Shown here piece after piece: positions 1 through 9,203 of a DNA stretch of 27,705 nt. Position 1 is the stretch's first letter. Every line of letters starts with the position of its first letter. The translations under genes and the position numbers were made by a program. The stretch lies in IMG/VR virus record IMGVR_UViG_3300030430_000681, positions 1 to 27,705 of that record. One strand, written 5' to 3'. The stretch comes from a virus. Under the pieces are notes generated by a model. The model was not told the origin of the DNA and made no database searches. It saw only the letters and a list, made by a program, of their open reading frames with translations.

Positions 1-378
1 CTGCGCCACCGCTTTGGCGTCGAGGCGGTGGCACTTTATTACGGTGAGACACCACAAGATCAACGGCAAGATATTGTCGAAAGCTTTCAAGACAAGGACA
101 GTCCCTTGCGTTTTTTTGTCGGTCAACCCAAGACAGGAGGGTACGGCATTACCCTGACAGAGGCAACCACAGTCATATATTTCAGTAACAGTTATGATTT
201 GGAGATTCGGCTACAGTCCGAGGACCGTGCGCATCGGATTGGGCAACACCACCCTGTTACTTACATCGATTTGGTATCGCCAAAGACAATAGACGAGAAG
301 ATACTTCAGGCGTTGCGTAGTAAAATTAATTTAGCTGAGAAGGTCTTGGGCGAGGACGCAAGGCAGTGGTTAACTTGA
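1..378 (+). CDS. SNF2-family DNA helicase/translocase, C-terminal part (5' end outside window)
   Basis: The reading frame is open from the first base, so this is the last 125 residues of a longer protein. An in-frame GTG at position 28 is probably internal. What is visible is the end of helicase domain 2 of superfamily 2, SNF2/RapA branch: a motif V-like GGYGITLTEA at residues 46-55 counted from the window edge, and a motif VI QSEDRAHRIGQ at 72-82 with the arginine-finger Arg pair. The QxxDRxHRIGQ form is diagnostic for SNF2 ATPases. Such proteins translocate on double-stranded DNA; in phages they lie in replication/recombination modules, often with a VRR-NUC nuclease and a DNA polymerase. 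It is the only plus-strand gene here. Its stop overlaps by 9 bases the stop of the converging structural gene, so no dedicated intergenic terminator separates them. The family call is sure; the exact role is inferred. Confidence 0.9.
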   Translation: MRHRFGVEAVALYYGETPQDQRQDIVESFQDKDSPLRFFVGQPKTGGYGITLTEATTVIYFSNSYDLEIRLQSEDRAHRIGQHHPVTYIDLVSPKTIDEKILQALRSKINLAEKVLGEDARQWLT

Positions 379-1566
379 CATAAACTGCTGATATGAACCA
401 ATGCCCCGTGGGCCGCGGTACATGTCACGGGCTGTATCACTGAGAGATCCTATGCCTTGAACGGATCCGCCGTCAGCTTTTCTTTGTAATTCTTCCTGTC
501 TTGCCCGCTCGGCAATGTCCTGAATTTTTTCTTCAGCAAAGTCTGTAAACTCTCTAAGTTCCTCAACCTTGTCTTTGTAAATCCTGTCTGCACTTCTGAT
601 ACGCATTTGGCGCATTTCTTCTGTTAAATCAGAGGGAGTTTCGCGGACCATCTGCATCGAAGGGTTGACATTAAATCCGGCCTGACGGAAAGCTTCATCT
701 GTTGTATAATCTTCGACCAGTGTGCGGAGGTTTGGAAACTCATCAATCCCCTTTGGATTTTTAGCTGTGTGTAAACCTCTTTTTTTTGCTTCATTGACTA
801 AAGTTTTAAAATTTGGCAACTCATCTATTTTATCGCTATAGTATGTACTTCCGAAAGAAGGGTCGTATCGATAAGATGCAATTTCTTCTAAAGCATCATC
901 ACTTGCCGTTTTAAAAAACGACGGATCCAATTCATCTAAAACTTCTCGAACTTCATTAAAAATTTCTGTTTCACTTCGATCAATAAAAACTTCTGCATCA
1001 TCCCGAATTCTCATTGCGTCAGCGTTTGGAGATTCAATTTCTGCCGCTTCATCAAGTATTTGATATTTTTCATCAATCTGACCTTTTAAAGCCCTGATGT
1101 TAGCCATAGCCATATTGATTGGGTTGATAGGCGCTCTACTACCCGTCTTCGCTGCTTTTGTCACAACATCTGTAATAACATCAGGCGCTAGTGCCGCTAC
1201 GGGGACCGTGGCTGCCGCTCCGGCAAGAAAGTTTCGTCGGCTTGGGTCCGCCAACACGTCTTCGGCAATATCTTTAGTTGCTCCCGTTGGAGCTAATACA
1301 TCCATTAAAGTTGCCTTAACAGGCTGCTTTGCCAACGCGCCAAGGCCCATCATCATCAAAGGAGAAGCTGTTTCGACGCCCGCTTCTATCAATGCCGCCT
1401 TGCGTTGTTCTGGTGTAAGGTCTGAATCAGCAGCACGTCCGCTTGCAGCCATGCCGCGCATGATGCCTTGCACCGGATCTACCGCCGACAACAGGTTCAT
1501 TATCTGTTGGCCCCTTTCCCTAAGTTCGGGCGGTATAAAGTAAGATATGCCCTGTCCGTTTGACAT
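370..1566 (-). CDS. putative virion/internal protein with twin-arginine-like motif
   Basis: The product has 398 residues and is the last gene of the minus-strand structural block. Its N-terminus (ISYFIPPELRERGQQ, residues 7-21) and the following Met/Ala-rich helices are of a type I recall from marine phage contigs, without known function. Residues 109-116 read SRRNFLAG, followed by an apolar stretch to about residue 130. This matches the Tat consensus (S/T-R-R-x-F-L) but sits inside the protein. Residues 140-360 are charged and probably helical. A late GG motif (ADGGSV, 364-369) resembles motifs in neighbouring virion proteins. The start is ATG four bases after the stop of the upstream gene, with GGATAAGG just before it. 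Position at the end of the ejection-type gene run suggests an internal virion or injected protein. An enzymatic role is not visible. Confidence 0.72.
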   Translation of the reverse strand: MSNGQGISYFIPPELRERGQQIMNLLSAVDPVQGIMRGMAASGRAADSDLTPEQRKAALIEAGVETASPLMMMGLGALAKQPVKATLMDVLAPTGATKDIAEDVLADPSRRNFLAGAAATVPVAALAPDVITDVVTKAAKTGSRAPINPINMAMANIRALKGQIDEKYQILDEAAEIESPNADAMRIRDDAEVFIDRSETEIFNEVREVLDELDPSFFKTASDDALEEIASYRYDPSFGSTYYSDKIDELPNFKTLVNEAKKRGLHTAKNPKGIDEFPNLRTLVEDYTTDEAFRQAGFNVNPSMQMVRETPSDLTEEMRQMRIRSADRIYKDKVEELREFTDFAEEKIQDIAERARQEELQRKADGGSVQGIGSLSDTARDMYRGPRGIGSYQQFMSS

Positions 1567-1569
1567 TCC

Positions 1570-2526
1570 TTATCCTAGCGGCGGAAGCACGAGTGGATTT
1601 ACCGCGGGCGTATAAGCTTCAGGAGTAAATGCCGTAAAAGTGTAGGGTTGTATTGTTGACGTGTCAGTGCTTGGTAATCCCGCAATGCCTGCCGTGCTGA
1701 CATTTGCAGCGGGAACTATTGGAGCGTATCCTGTATACGTTGCAGGGGCCACAGGGGTCATAGAAGTATTTACTGCCGGAGTTGTGGCGACGTTATTTAT
1801 CATATTGGCTCCAGGGGTCGTTGTGGCAATAGTGTTTATATTTGCAAGATTGTTTGCAGCAATTTGATTATTAAGAGTGTTTATAAGACCAGAATAATCT
1901 GTGCCTGTAGCGGTGCCCAAAGTAGTAAGAGCACTTACCCTATCCGCATCGCTTAAACCAGAGGTAGGGTCTAAAGCAACATTAGATAAATTCTCAACTG
2001 CAAATTGCACCCCCGCACCATCAGGAACTCCTAAATTTGCCCCAAGAGACTGCGCAAACTCTAACTTTTGAGCCGCCGTTAAATCATCTCGTTGATTTAC
2101 CATATTGATAATAGACTGATCTGCCACCCCGGGATCTAAAGTCGTGATGCCCCCATCAACAGTTGCGGTAGTGGTTGCTGCTCCTTGTTGCTCCGCAGCC
2201 GCAGCAGCAGCTTCTGCCGCAGCTTGACGTGCGCGTCTTTTTTTTCTTCTTTTTTTTCTACGGCTTGCAGCAATCTCTAAATTTTTTTTACTAGCTTCCG
2301 TTTTTTCCCGATACGCCTGAGACTGTTCACTAATTGGTTTTCCTGCGTTATCCATAATTTCTTTGATATCGGATTTAATCTGAGAACCAATGCTCGCAAT
2401 ACCGCTTTTTAGTTTGGAAAGTATGCCACCACCGTTTGAAAATTCCATGGGCACAGTGGCTAACGAGGGAAGACCCCCGCCATTGCGGTAAGCCATAATC
2501 TGTTTGGGCATATCACTTCTCATCAT
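1570..2526 (-). CDS. putative internal virion protein with Arg/Lys-rich tract and GGG motifs
   Basis: The 318-residue product has three visible parts. The N-terminus carries two GGG motifs (YRNGGGLP, residues 13-20; SNGGGIL, 30-36) like those in neighbouring genes. Then comes a charged helical region ending in an almost pure Arg/Lys run (residues 89-100, 11 of 12 basic) followed by an Ala-rich helix. The C-terminal half is Thr/Ala/Asn/Pro-rich and probably extended. The basic run is encoded by two A8 tracts on the coding strand. The start ATG overlaps the TGA of the upstream gene (ATGA), which suggests translational coupling. The basic tract is compatible with DNA or membrane binding. No enzyme domain is recognised; the role as a virion component is inferred from the block it sits in. 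Confidence 0.68.
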   Translation of the reverse strand: MMRSDMPKQIMAYRNGGGLPSLATVPMEFSNGGGILSKLKSGIASIGSQIKSDIKEIMDNAGKPISEQSQAYREKTEASKKNLEIAASRRKKRRKKRRARQAAAEAAAAAAEQQGAATTTATVDGGITTLDPGVADQSIINMVNQRDDLTAAQKLEFAQSLGANLGVPDGAGVQFAVENLSNVALDPTSGLSDADRVSALTTLGTATGTDYSGLINTLNNQIAANNLANINTIATTTPGANMINNVATTPAVNTSMTPVAPATYTGYAPIVPAANVSTAGIAGLPSTDTSTIQPYTFTAFTPEAYTPAVNPLVLPPLG

Positions 2527-5500
2527 ATCAGGCTTCCTATTCCTTCTCTGTTTTTAATCATACTCGAAATCGGGTCGTTTGGAAATAAAGCGGCATACCT
2601 AGACTGGACCCCGGCCCGCGAAACATTGTTTGGGACAACTGGCGCAGGGGCCGCGACCTGTCTAGGCTGCACCGCCGGACGGTTGGTGGGAGGAACCGTC
2701 TGGGGTATATTTATTCTAGGATCAATTGGAACAATTGGAGCGACAGGAACTTCATCGGGGACAGTCCGTGTTTTATTTCTACCACGTGCCCGTGCTCTTC
2801 TTTCTTCATCTTCCTGTCTTTGTATTTCATCCAACCTTTTTTGATCAGAAGGTAATGTCACATCTTCTTCTTCTTCAATAGTTCTCACGATATATGGTAC
2901 TCGACGCCCTGTTTGTGATGCAACAAGACCAAAACCTTTTTCAAGATTAGCCAGTGCGTTATCTAAATCTTGCTTACTTTTTATTGTTTTCATAGCAGAA
3001 GCTAATTTTTTTGGATCAGAAAACAATTCTGTCATAACTTTTATTCTTTGAGCCTCGGGACCTTTTAATAACAAGCGTTGAACCACTTCTGAGCCTGTTT
3101 GTTCTGCAATTAAACCGCCTCCCATTTGTGGCAAGCCTAACAAACTTTTCATTTTGTTTTGAATCGCACCACCTGCGGTTGCTCCAAATATTCTTACATA
3201 GAAGAGTTTTGCTAAACTGGGCTGTTTAAACAAAACATTTTCAAAATCCCCTGTTTGAAAAGCCTCTTCAACGCCTCGCATTGTTTTAATGGCTTTCTCA
3301 AGCTCCTCGACTTCGTCTACGGTCATTAAATCTTTACGAATCATAAAATCAGCCAAATTAAATTTTATGTTTGGAGGCACTCCCTCTAATTGACCAAACA
3401 AAGTTTCTTGTAAAACTTTTGCATTCGGTGTTCCACCCATGCCTGATTTAGTTAAAGCGTGATTAATAATAGCTTGCTTTAAGCCTTGCATAGCTTGATC
3501 TTTTGTATATTCAGATTTTGTAAAATTTGTATCTTCAACGATATTGTATAGCTCATTCATTGCAATGGTCGGACGTGGGGATTTTAAAGACTCTGAAACA
3601 AGTTTTCCTGTATCTTCATACTCCAAAGCCATATTGATAGCTTTTTGTTTATACATCTGAGCTATTTGTTCTTCCGAAAACCCCCTTTGTCGGGCTTGAG
3701 ATGGTCTTAAACGATCCGTAACATCTACTAAAAAACCATCAAGAGTGTTTTGAGCCGCTTCTAAAGAAGCAAAATCATTTGCAAAATCTTCACCTAACAA
3801 AGTCATCAATTGCTGTGACTCTGGTTTTTTCATAAACGTATTGTATTTTGTTTCGTTTATGACATATCTTTCCACATTTTTACCAGTTAATGGATCTTTA
3901 AAGGGTTTTTTTTCAATAAACTGATCTAAGGAATCTCTGATCGCATTTTGCATGATGCCTGTTGAACCCATGGCGTTTACTTGTTCTTCAGAAAAACCCG
4001 CCTCATCAATTAGAAACCTACCCGCCGCTTGTATTTGATCATACCTTTGAACAGTGCTATTTGGCCCACCTTTAAAAAAGGCATCCAGAAGTTCTTTTGG
4101 ATCCATGATTTTTGACCTAAACTTATCAACCGTTTGTAAATCGTTAATAAAGCTTCTAGTAAAAACATTATTCCTTGCAAAGGTGTAGGATCTTGCTGCG
4201 TTATATGCGGCAGAGGCGTCATTTTTTTGTCCAGTTAAATCACGAAGAAGTGCATCAGCAACTTTACTTAATCTTTCAGCGGCTTTTACCTGACCATTTG
4301 CTCTAAGCCTTGAAGCTTCGTCAAGAACGTCAGATCTCATTTCAAAAAACCTTTGAGCCGTTGCAGGGTTTTTACCTACTCCTTCTTGAAAATATTCTCT
4401 TAATTCCTCAATGTCATCCATTGTGCCCTGCAAAGTTTTATTAAATCTTTTTTGCGAGCCTTGTGAAGCAAATTTTAATCCTCCTCGTGAAGAGGGTTTG
4501 TCCAAAAGTTGTAAGATATTCGGCTGTTTAATTTGCCTACCGTTCTTTGCATAAAACTCGGTTAGTTGATAATTTCCAACATCTTTCCAAAGTTCAGTCT
4601 CTCTTTTTTTACTCAATTGAATTTGATTATCTAAAATGTCATACAATTTTTCAGATAAATTTACTCTTTGAGATACTAAATCAGGGTTTTCGGCAGCGTC
4701 TCGACCAAGCACAGTTGCGGCATTATCGAACAGACTATTTACCCCGTTCTCAATATTATCAATAATATTTTGTTCAAACAAACCCTGTTGAATACGAGCC
4801 GCAATTACAATAGCCTGCGGATCTCCTGTAGCCGCAAGGGTTCTTATTGCATTTAATGCTCCTGCCTGTAACTCCTCTCTTCCACGCCCTGTTGCAAATT
4901 GTAAATCAGTGCTAGATTTTTCTAGTTCGTTTTGAATTGTTCTAATCGTGCGGGAAAAAGGAAGTTGATTTAGTTCAGCTAAATCAGCCGCGGTGAATGC
5001 AACAGGATTTCCGTCCGCGTCAACACTTACTTCATTAAGTTGCTCAATAAATTTAGCTAATTTTTCCTGAGGTTTAACTTCTTGTCCGGCGGCATTTAAC
5101 TCTGTAATGTATTCGTCAGACTTTTCGATAGCCATCATAATTCTTCTTACAGAATCTTTTTCAAATTTTTCACTAAGTAATCCTTTATCAGCTTTACCCC
5201 ACCAATTTTTGACTGTCTGATATACGTCTGGAGCCGCTTTTACCCCGACCTCTACGACAGCAGGAACAAGTAGAGAACCTCCAACCTCACCAATTAATCG
5301 ACTTGTTTCGCTGTACGGATCAAGCTCTTGCGCAAGACCCGCCCCATATGCAGCGCCTAAACCCGCCGCACCTTCGATTGTAAGAAAACGCTTTGGCTGT
5401 AAGCGGGCTTTTTCTAAAGATCTTTGAATACCCCCTTCAATGCCTCCAATGACTCTGGCTGTGACGGGTCCTTTTCGTGGATCAATGAAAAAACCTGCGG

Positions 5501-6368
5501 GGTTAAATCTTGTAAAACCGAGGTCAATGCCTAATCCGCTTCCAAACATGGGGCCACGAGAAGCTTTGTCGCGAGCCTCGTTTGCTTTTTTAAAAGCATT
5601 TGCAGATAAACCAGAGCCTTTTGCCGTAAGTTCAAAAGCGTCATCTGCTTTTTCAGCAAACTTCCCACTTGCTACATTTCTAAAATTTTCAAGAAAACCT
5701 AAAGCGCCTGTGCCACCTTTTGAAATTGATTTAGGCGCAAGTGACCATGGAGAAGTTAGAAAGGTCGCTGCAAACATTCCCGTTTCTCCAAAATTTACAT
5801 CTGGTTGCAAACTTGGAATTACAGGGTCTTGCTCCCCTAAAATAGCATCTTCCGCTTCTCCCGCAGCCGTAGCAGCCAAAATAGATCCGCCTACGGCTCC
5901 TCCCAAATAAACTATACCACGAGCAGCTAAACCGGGAAGACCCATTGGAGGAATCATTTGTGCAAAAGGTGATACAGCCTTAATTCCTAAAGCTGCACCA
6001 CCTAAAGCCCCTATGGCTTCAGGTGCAGATCTCCCTGCTCCGTATAATTTTGCACGGCCCTCTGCCCCAGAACGCTCTTCTTGTGGGCCAAACATACCAA
6101 AATCTCTGACATTTGTAAAAATGCTAAGTATTTCTTCATCGCCAAGCTGACGATCTTTAGGGTCAATACCTTGATATCTTCTAATTCCCTCAAACCCGGG
6201 CCAAGTTCCATCTCTTAGAACATCTAATGTAACACCTTGGTCAAAACCTTGTTGTTTTAAAAGTCTATCTGCTTCAATAACAACGCCCTCTGTAGTCTTT
6301 GAAAGACCACGATCTGTCATAAAAGATTTAAACTCAGCATCAGAAAAATTTATTAATTTATCTGCCAT
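2523..6368 (-). CDS. large putative ejection/internal virion protein (1281 aa)
   Basis: This is the largest gene in the window. After an N-terminal region of about 100 residues there are two Gly/Ala-rich hydrophobic stretches (about residues 117-170 and 330-375) with glycine-zipper spacing, suited to inserting into or crossing a membrane. Residues 395-1130 are long, charged and mostly helical. The C-terminus is Pro/Val/Arg-rich and ends in a short ordered block containing RYAALFPNDPIS (about 1256-1267), a tail-end motif I recall from other marine phage proteins. Size, helix content and place after the nozzle-like gene resemble the large ejected proteins of podoviruses (T7 gp16, P22 gp16/gp20 roles), but no lytic transglycosylase motif was found. 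ATG follows the upstream TAA directly. Function is inferred. Confidence 0.75.
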   Translation of the reverse strand: MADKLINFSDAEFKSFMTDRGLSKTTEGVVIEADRLLKQQGFDQGVTLDVLRDGTWPGFEGIRRYQGIDPKDRQLGDEEILSIFTNVRDFGMFGPQEERSGAEGRAKLYGAGRSAPEAIGALGGAALGIKAVSPFAQMIPPMGLPGLAARGIVYLGGAVGGSILAATAAGEAEDAILGEQDPVIPSLQPDVNFGETGMFAATFLTSPWSLAPKSISKGGTGALGFLENFRNVASGKFAEKADDAFELTAKGSGLSANAFKKANEARDKASRGPMFGSGLGIDLGFTRFNPAGFFIDPRKGPVTARVIGGIEGGIQRSLEKARLQPKRFLTIEGAAGLGAAYGAGLAQELDPYSETSRLIGEVGGSLLVPAVVEVGVKAAPDVYQTVKNWWGKADKGLLSEKFEKDSVRRIMMAIEKSDEYITELNAAGQEVKPQEKLAKFIEQLNEVSVDADGNPVAFTAADLAELNQLPFSRTIRTIQNELEKSSTDLQFATGRGREELQAGALNAIRTLAATGDPQAIVIAARIQQGLFEQNIIDNIENGVNSLFDNAATVLGRDAAENPDLVSQRVNLSEKLYDILDNQIQLSKKRETELWKDVGNYQLTEFYAKNGRQIKQPNILQLLDKPSSRGGLKFASQGSQKRFNKTLQGTMDDIEELREYFQEGVGKNPATAQRFFEMRSDVLDEASRLRANGQVKAAERLSKVADALLRDLTGQKNDASAAYNAARSYTFARNNVFTRSFINDLQTVDKFRSKIMDPKELLDAFFKGGPNSTVQRYDQIQAAGRFLIDEAGFSEEQVNAMGSTGIMQNAIRDSLDQFIEKKPFKDPLTGKNVERYVINETKYNTFMKKPESQQLMTLLGEDFANDFASLEAAQNTLDGFLVDVTDRLRPSQARQRGFSEEQIAQMYKQKAINMALEYEDTGKLVSESLKSPRPTIAMNELYNIVEDTNFTKSEYTKDQAMQGLKQAIINHALTKSGMGGTPNAKVLQETLFGQLEGVPPNIKFNLADFMIRKDLMTVDEVEELEKAIKTMRGVEEAFQTGDFENVLFKQPSLAKLFYVRIFGATAGGAIQNKMKSLLGLPQMGGGLIAEQTGSEVVQRLLLKGPEAQRIKVMTELFSDPKKLASAMKTIKSKQDLDNALANLEKGFGLVASQTGRRVPYIVRTIEEEEDVTLPSDQKRLDEIQRQEDEERRARARGRNKTRTVPDEVPVAPIVPIDPRINIPQTVPPTNRPAVQPRQVAAPAPVVPNNVSRAGVQSRYAALFPNDPISSMIKNREGIGSLI

Positions 6369-9203
6369 TTAATTAACCTTCCCTCCCAATGCTCGAACAT
6401 CGGATGCTGTGTCTTCATCGCTTGCAGGGTTTCTGACAAGAGGCGCACTTCGAGTTCTAAAAGCGGACTCAAATTTAAGCAATTCATTGAGAAGAGGTTT
6501 GGCATTTATCATTCTCAAACGAGCACCTTCTTGTTTTGCAGAACCAAAATACGCACCTTCCGTGCCTCCATAATCCGGCAATAGGTTTCTATCAACTTCC
6601 ATCTGTAAAACAACTTGATCGGTTAAAGCTTTGAATGCCGACGCTGCATCCGCATCAGTTTTAAAGAAAACTCCGCCGGGTTGAATTCTAGCTAAAAACT
6701 TGTTTATTTCATCTTGGACTGACTTTAATACACGATCTTCCCGTCCAGAGGTTAAGAATTGATTTAATATAATACTTATATTATCTAAATCGGAAACAGC
6801 TTGTTTAACATTTGCTGCTTCTTCCCCTGCATAAACATTACCTTCATTATCTGAAAATTCGTCAAGCCCCTCTGCAATGGCTGTCCTAACTTGAGGAGCT
6901 ATTCTGCTCGCACCGATAACAACTTTATAATCCACATCCGGTTTAAATAAGGTAGTTGGTGAATTTACAAAAGTAGGATGATTTCGTATCACCATTCCTT
7001 GCGCGTTGAAAAGCTCCCCTTTAGCTTGTGGAATATTAAAATAAGTCTGACCAGGGGGTAATTGTCTGGGCGGCTCCTCTCCTGTTACCTGATAATAAAG
7101 ATCAGGACTTCTTTCCCGTATTTCATTTAACACTTGCGCACTTAAGGTATTACCAGTTGTGTATTGTTTACCCGTAGTAGGATCAAGACCTTTTGTTTTT
7201 TTAGTATATTTTAAAACACGATTCTCAAAAGTGTTACTGTCAGCAAGCGAACCATCTCCGTAAGCTGCTGCGTTTTGAACAATGTAATCTAATAAATTAT
7301 TGTCGTTAGTTATTTCGGCCGCCGCTGCTTTCGCTTTATAATCGTCAATCTCCAATTGTCGATTTGTAGCAAATTGATCAAATATTTCTTTTGCTCTTGC
7401 CAAAGAAAGCTGTTCATCAGTTTGCATTAAACGATGCTCTGCTTGCGCCGTCTGGATCATAAACTGAGCCTGTTGCTGTGCGCGAGCAGCTTGAGCATCA
7501 TTTAATCCCATGTTTTTCAATTCAATCTGCAATTCGCGATTAAAATCATCTTGTTGCTCTTTGAACGTCCTGTCTTTAGCACCCTCACTGCGTGTCAGCA
7601 TACGATTAAGCGCAGCTTGTCCCGCAGTAAATGCTTGTTGATCCTCTTGTTTGATACGATCTAATTCTGCAATTAATTTTGTTTTCTCTAAATCAAATGT
7701 TTGAGCATCTGCGATTTTTGCTAAGTCATAAGCATTTGCCACCTCCATTTTATTTAAGTCACGAGATAGACTTAGTGCAGAACTAATTCGAAGGTTTTCT
7801 TGTTGATATTTGTTTTGTAATTCTAAAGATTCTTTAGAGTTATCAAACTTCAAAGCTGTAAGTTTTACTTCGTTTTCTGCTCGCCTATCTTCAAGGGCTA
7901 ATCTATCTTCTTGCGCGGAAGTAGCCATGCGTTCTTGAAAATTAAAATTGTCGTCTTGAAGTTTTAAACGAAACTTATTATTGAAATCGGCTAAATCTTT
8001 TGCAGCAGCAGCTCTGGCTGCAATCGCTTCTTGCCCTATCTCACCCTCTAACACTTTCAGACTTCTAGCCGCGTCAATTTGTAAATTAGCCAAATTAGTG
8101 CGCAAATCTCTTTCTGATTGGTTTTCTCCCGCTGTAAATGATTGTTGTTGTAAGAGTTTTGCCATGTCATTGGCAGCATCAATGCCTCGTAACTTAATTT
8201 CCTGCTCTCTCTGCTCTGCTGCACCAAGAGATCGCTCCGCAGATTCTAACGCGCTGAGTTTAAGCTGTTGATCCTGCTGTTTTTGCACATCTTTCATTTG
8301 TTGAAACTGTGCCGCTCGTTGACCAATTTTAGGAGCTAATTGTGATTCTGCTAATGCATTTGCTAATCTTTCAGCAACAGAGCGCCCATCAGTAGATCCC
8401 GCAAACTGTAAGCCTGCCTGCGCTATATCAAATAACATCTGAGCTTGAGTCAAACGCTTTTGTTCTTCAAGTTGCGCGGCTCTTTCTTGAGGTGTTCCCA
8501 GGATGTTTTGTCTTGCCTGCATTGCTCGATCCAAAAACGGATTGATACTTAAAATATCAGAGGCCACAGGAGGCTGCGTTAGTGGTCCACCCGTCTGCAA
8601 TTTTCGGACCATCACAGGTCCACCTTGGTTAAAATTTACGGGTGGAGTGTTGCCCGCCCCCATTGCCATGAGTTCGCCAACGCCTTGGGACATCTGCTCC
8701 CCTTCAGCCATACCAACGTCTTGGACAAGAGCCTGCATCAACTCGCCAATCCCGCTGTCTACCGCGCCCTCCTCTGTCATCATTATGGTCGGCTGCACCA
8801 TTGCCAACACACTTTCTGGCGTTCTGTTTGCATCAGCTTCCCCAACATACCCTGCAAGTTCCGCGTACCGCGCTTCAAGGGGCTTTTCATTGCCTCTAAA
8901 TGCATCGATCAAATCTTTGGCATCATCAGCCGCGTCAATATTTGTAATCATCTCCGAGGCGTAAGCCTGACCTAACTGTTCGCCTTGTCCCATTGCAAGA
9001 TCTTCCATGCCTTGCACCTGTGCCACCTGTTCAGGATTTACTTGGGGTGGTGCCATGCCCATCATCGGCGGAGCCGCAGGGCCGCCCATCTGACGAAATA
9101 AAGGCCGATCCATTACGGACCCACCGCCATAAAACTTCTTGGCTGCCTCTGGATCGATTTTTCTTTGCACATATTCTGGAAGTGCTTTAAATCCTTCGTT
9201 CAT
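6369..9203 (-). CDS. putative internal virion protein with long coiled coil (944 aa)
   Basis: The N-terminal 210 residues are Met/Pro/Gly-rich and carry Gly-Gly motifs at 26-28 (FYGGGSVMDRPLFRQMGGP), 40-41, 194-195 (NQGGPVMV) and 205-206 (QTGGPL). Residues about 235-620 are rich in Gln, Glu, Ala, Leu, Lys and Arg with almost no Pro, as expected for a long coiled coil or helical rod. About 650-944 looks like a globular domain. The product is followed by the 1281-residue protein and preceded by a Gln/Ala-rich protein, an arrangement like the internal-core or ejection protein sets of podoviruses. The start ATG overlaps the stop of the upstream gene (TAATG). The N-terminal block is of a kind I recall from marine phage contigs annotated only as structural. 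Biochemical role unknown. Confidence 0.75.
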   Translation of the reverse strand: MNEGFKALPEYVQRKIDPEAAKKFYGGGSVMDRPLFRQMGGPAAPPMMGMAPPQVNPEQVAQVQGMEDLAMGQGEQLGQAYASEMITNIDAADDAKDLIDAFRGNEKPLEARYAELAGYVGEADANRTPESVLAMVQPTIMMTEEGAVDSGIGELMQALVQDVGMAEGEQMSQGVGELMAMGAGNTPPVNFNQGGPVMVRKLQTGGPLTQPPVASDILSINPFLDRAMQARQNILGTPQERAAQLEEQKRLTQAQMLFDIAQAGLQFAGSTDGRSVAERLANALAESQLAPKIGQRAAQFQQMKDVQKQQDQQLKLSALESAERSLGAAEQREQEIKLRGIDAANDMAKLLQQQSFTAGENQSERDLRTNLANLQIDAARSLKVLEGEIGQEAIAARAAAAKDLADFNNKFRLKLQDDNFNFQERMATSAQEDRLALEDRRAENEVKLTALKFDNSKESLELQNKYQQENLRISSALSLSRDLNKMEVANAYDLAKIADAQTFDLEKTKLIAELDRIKQEDQQAFTAGQAALNRMLTRSEGAKDRTFKEQQDDFNRELQIELKNMGLNDAQAARAQQQAQFMIQTAQAEHRLMQTDEQLSLARAKEIFDQFATNRQLEIDDYKAKAAAAEITNDNNLLDYIVQNAAAYGDGSLADSNTFENRVLKYTKKTKGLDPTTGKQYTTGNTLSAQVLNEIRERSPDLYYQVTGEEPPRQLPPGQTYFNIPQAKGELFNAQGMVIRNHPTFVNSPTTLFKPDVDYKVVIGASRIAPQVRTAIAEGLDEFSDNEGNVYAGEEAANVKQAVSDLDNISIILNQFLTSGREDRVLKSVQDEINKFLARIQPGGVFFKTDADAASAFKALTDQVVLQMEVDRNLLPDYGGTEGAYFGSAKQEGARLRMINAKPLLNELLKFESAFRTRSAPLVRNPASDEDTASDVRALGGKVN

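Noticed and set aside
405-431. CCCGTG...CACGGG inverted repeat near the convergent gene ends, considered as a terminator
   Set aside because: Stem only 6 bases, loop of 15, and no T-tract follows on either strand; it lies in coding sequence.
1097-1543. Plus-strand open frame of 148 codons with hydrophobic start
   Set aside because: Antisense of the 398-residue gene; the apparent membrane segment is a by-product of Ala/Ile-rich coding on the other strand.
5440-5910. Plus-strand open frame of 156 codons opposite the 1281-residue gene
   Set aside because: Shadow frame with no domain and no start signal.
8503-8964. Long plus-strand open frames opposite the 944-residue gene
   Set aside because: Antisense reading frames; composition random, no supporting start signal, while the minus-strand gene is clearly conserved in style.
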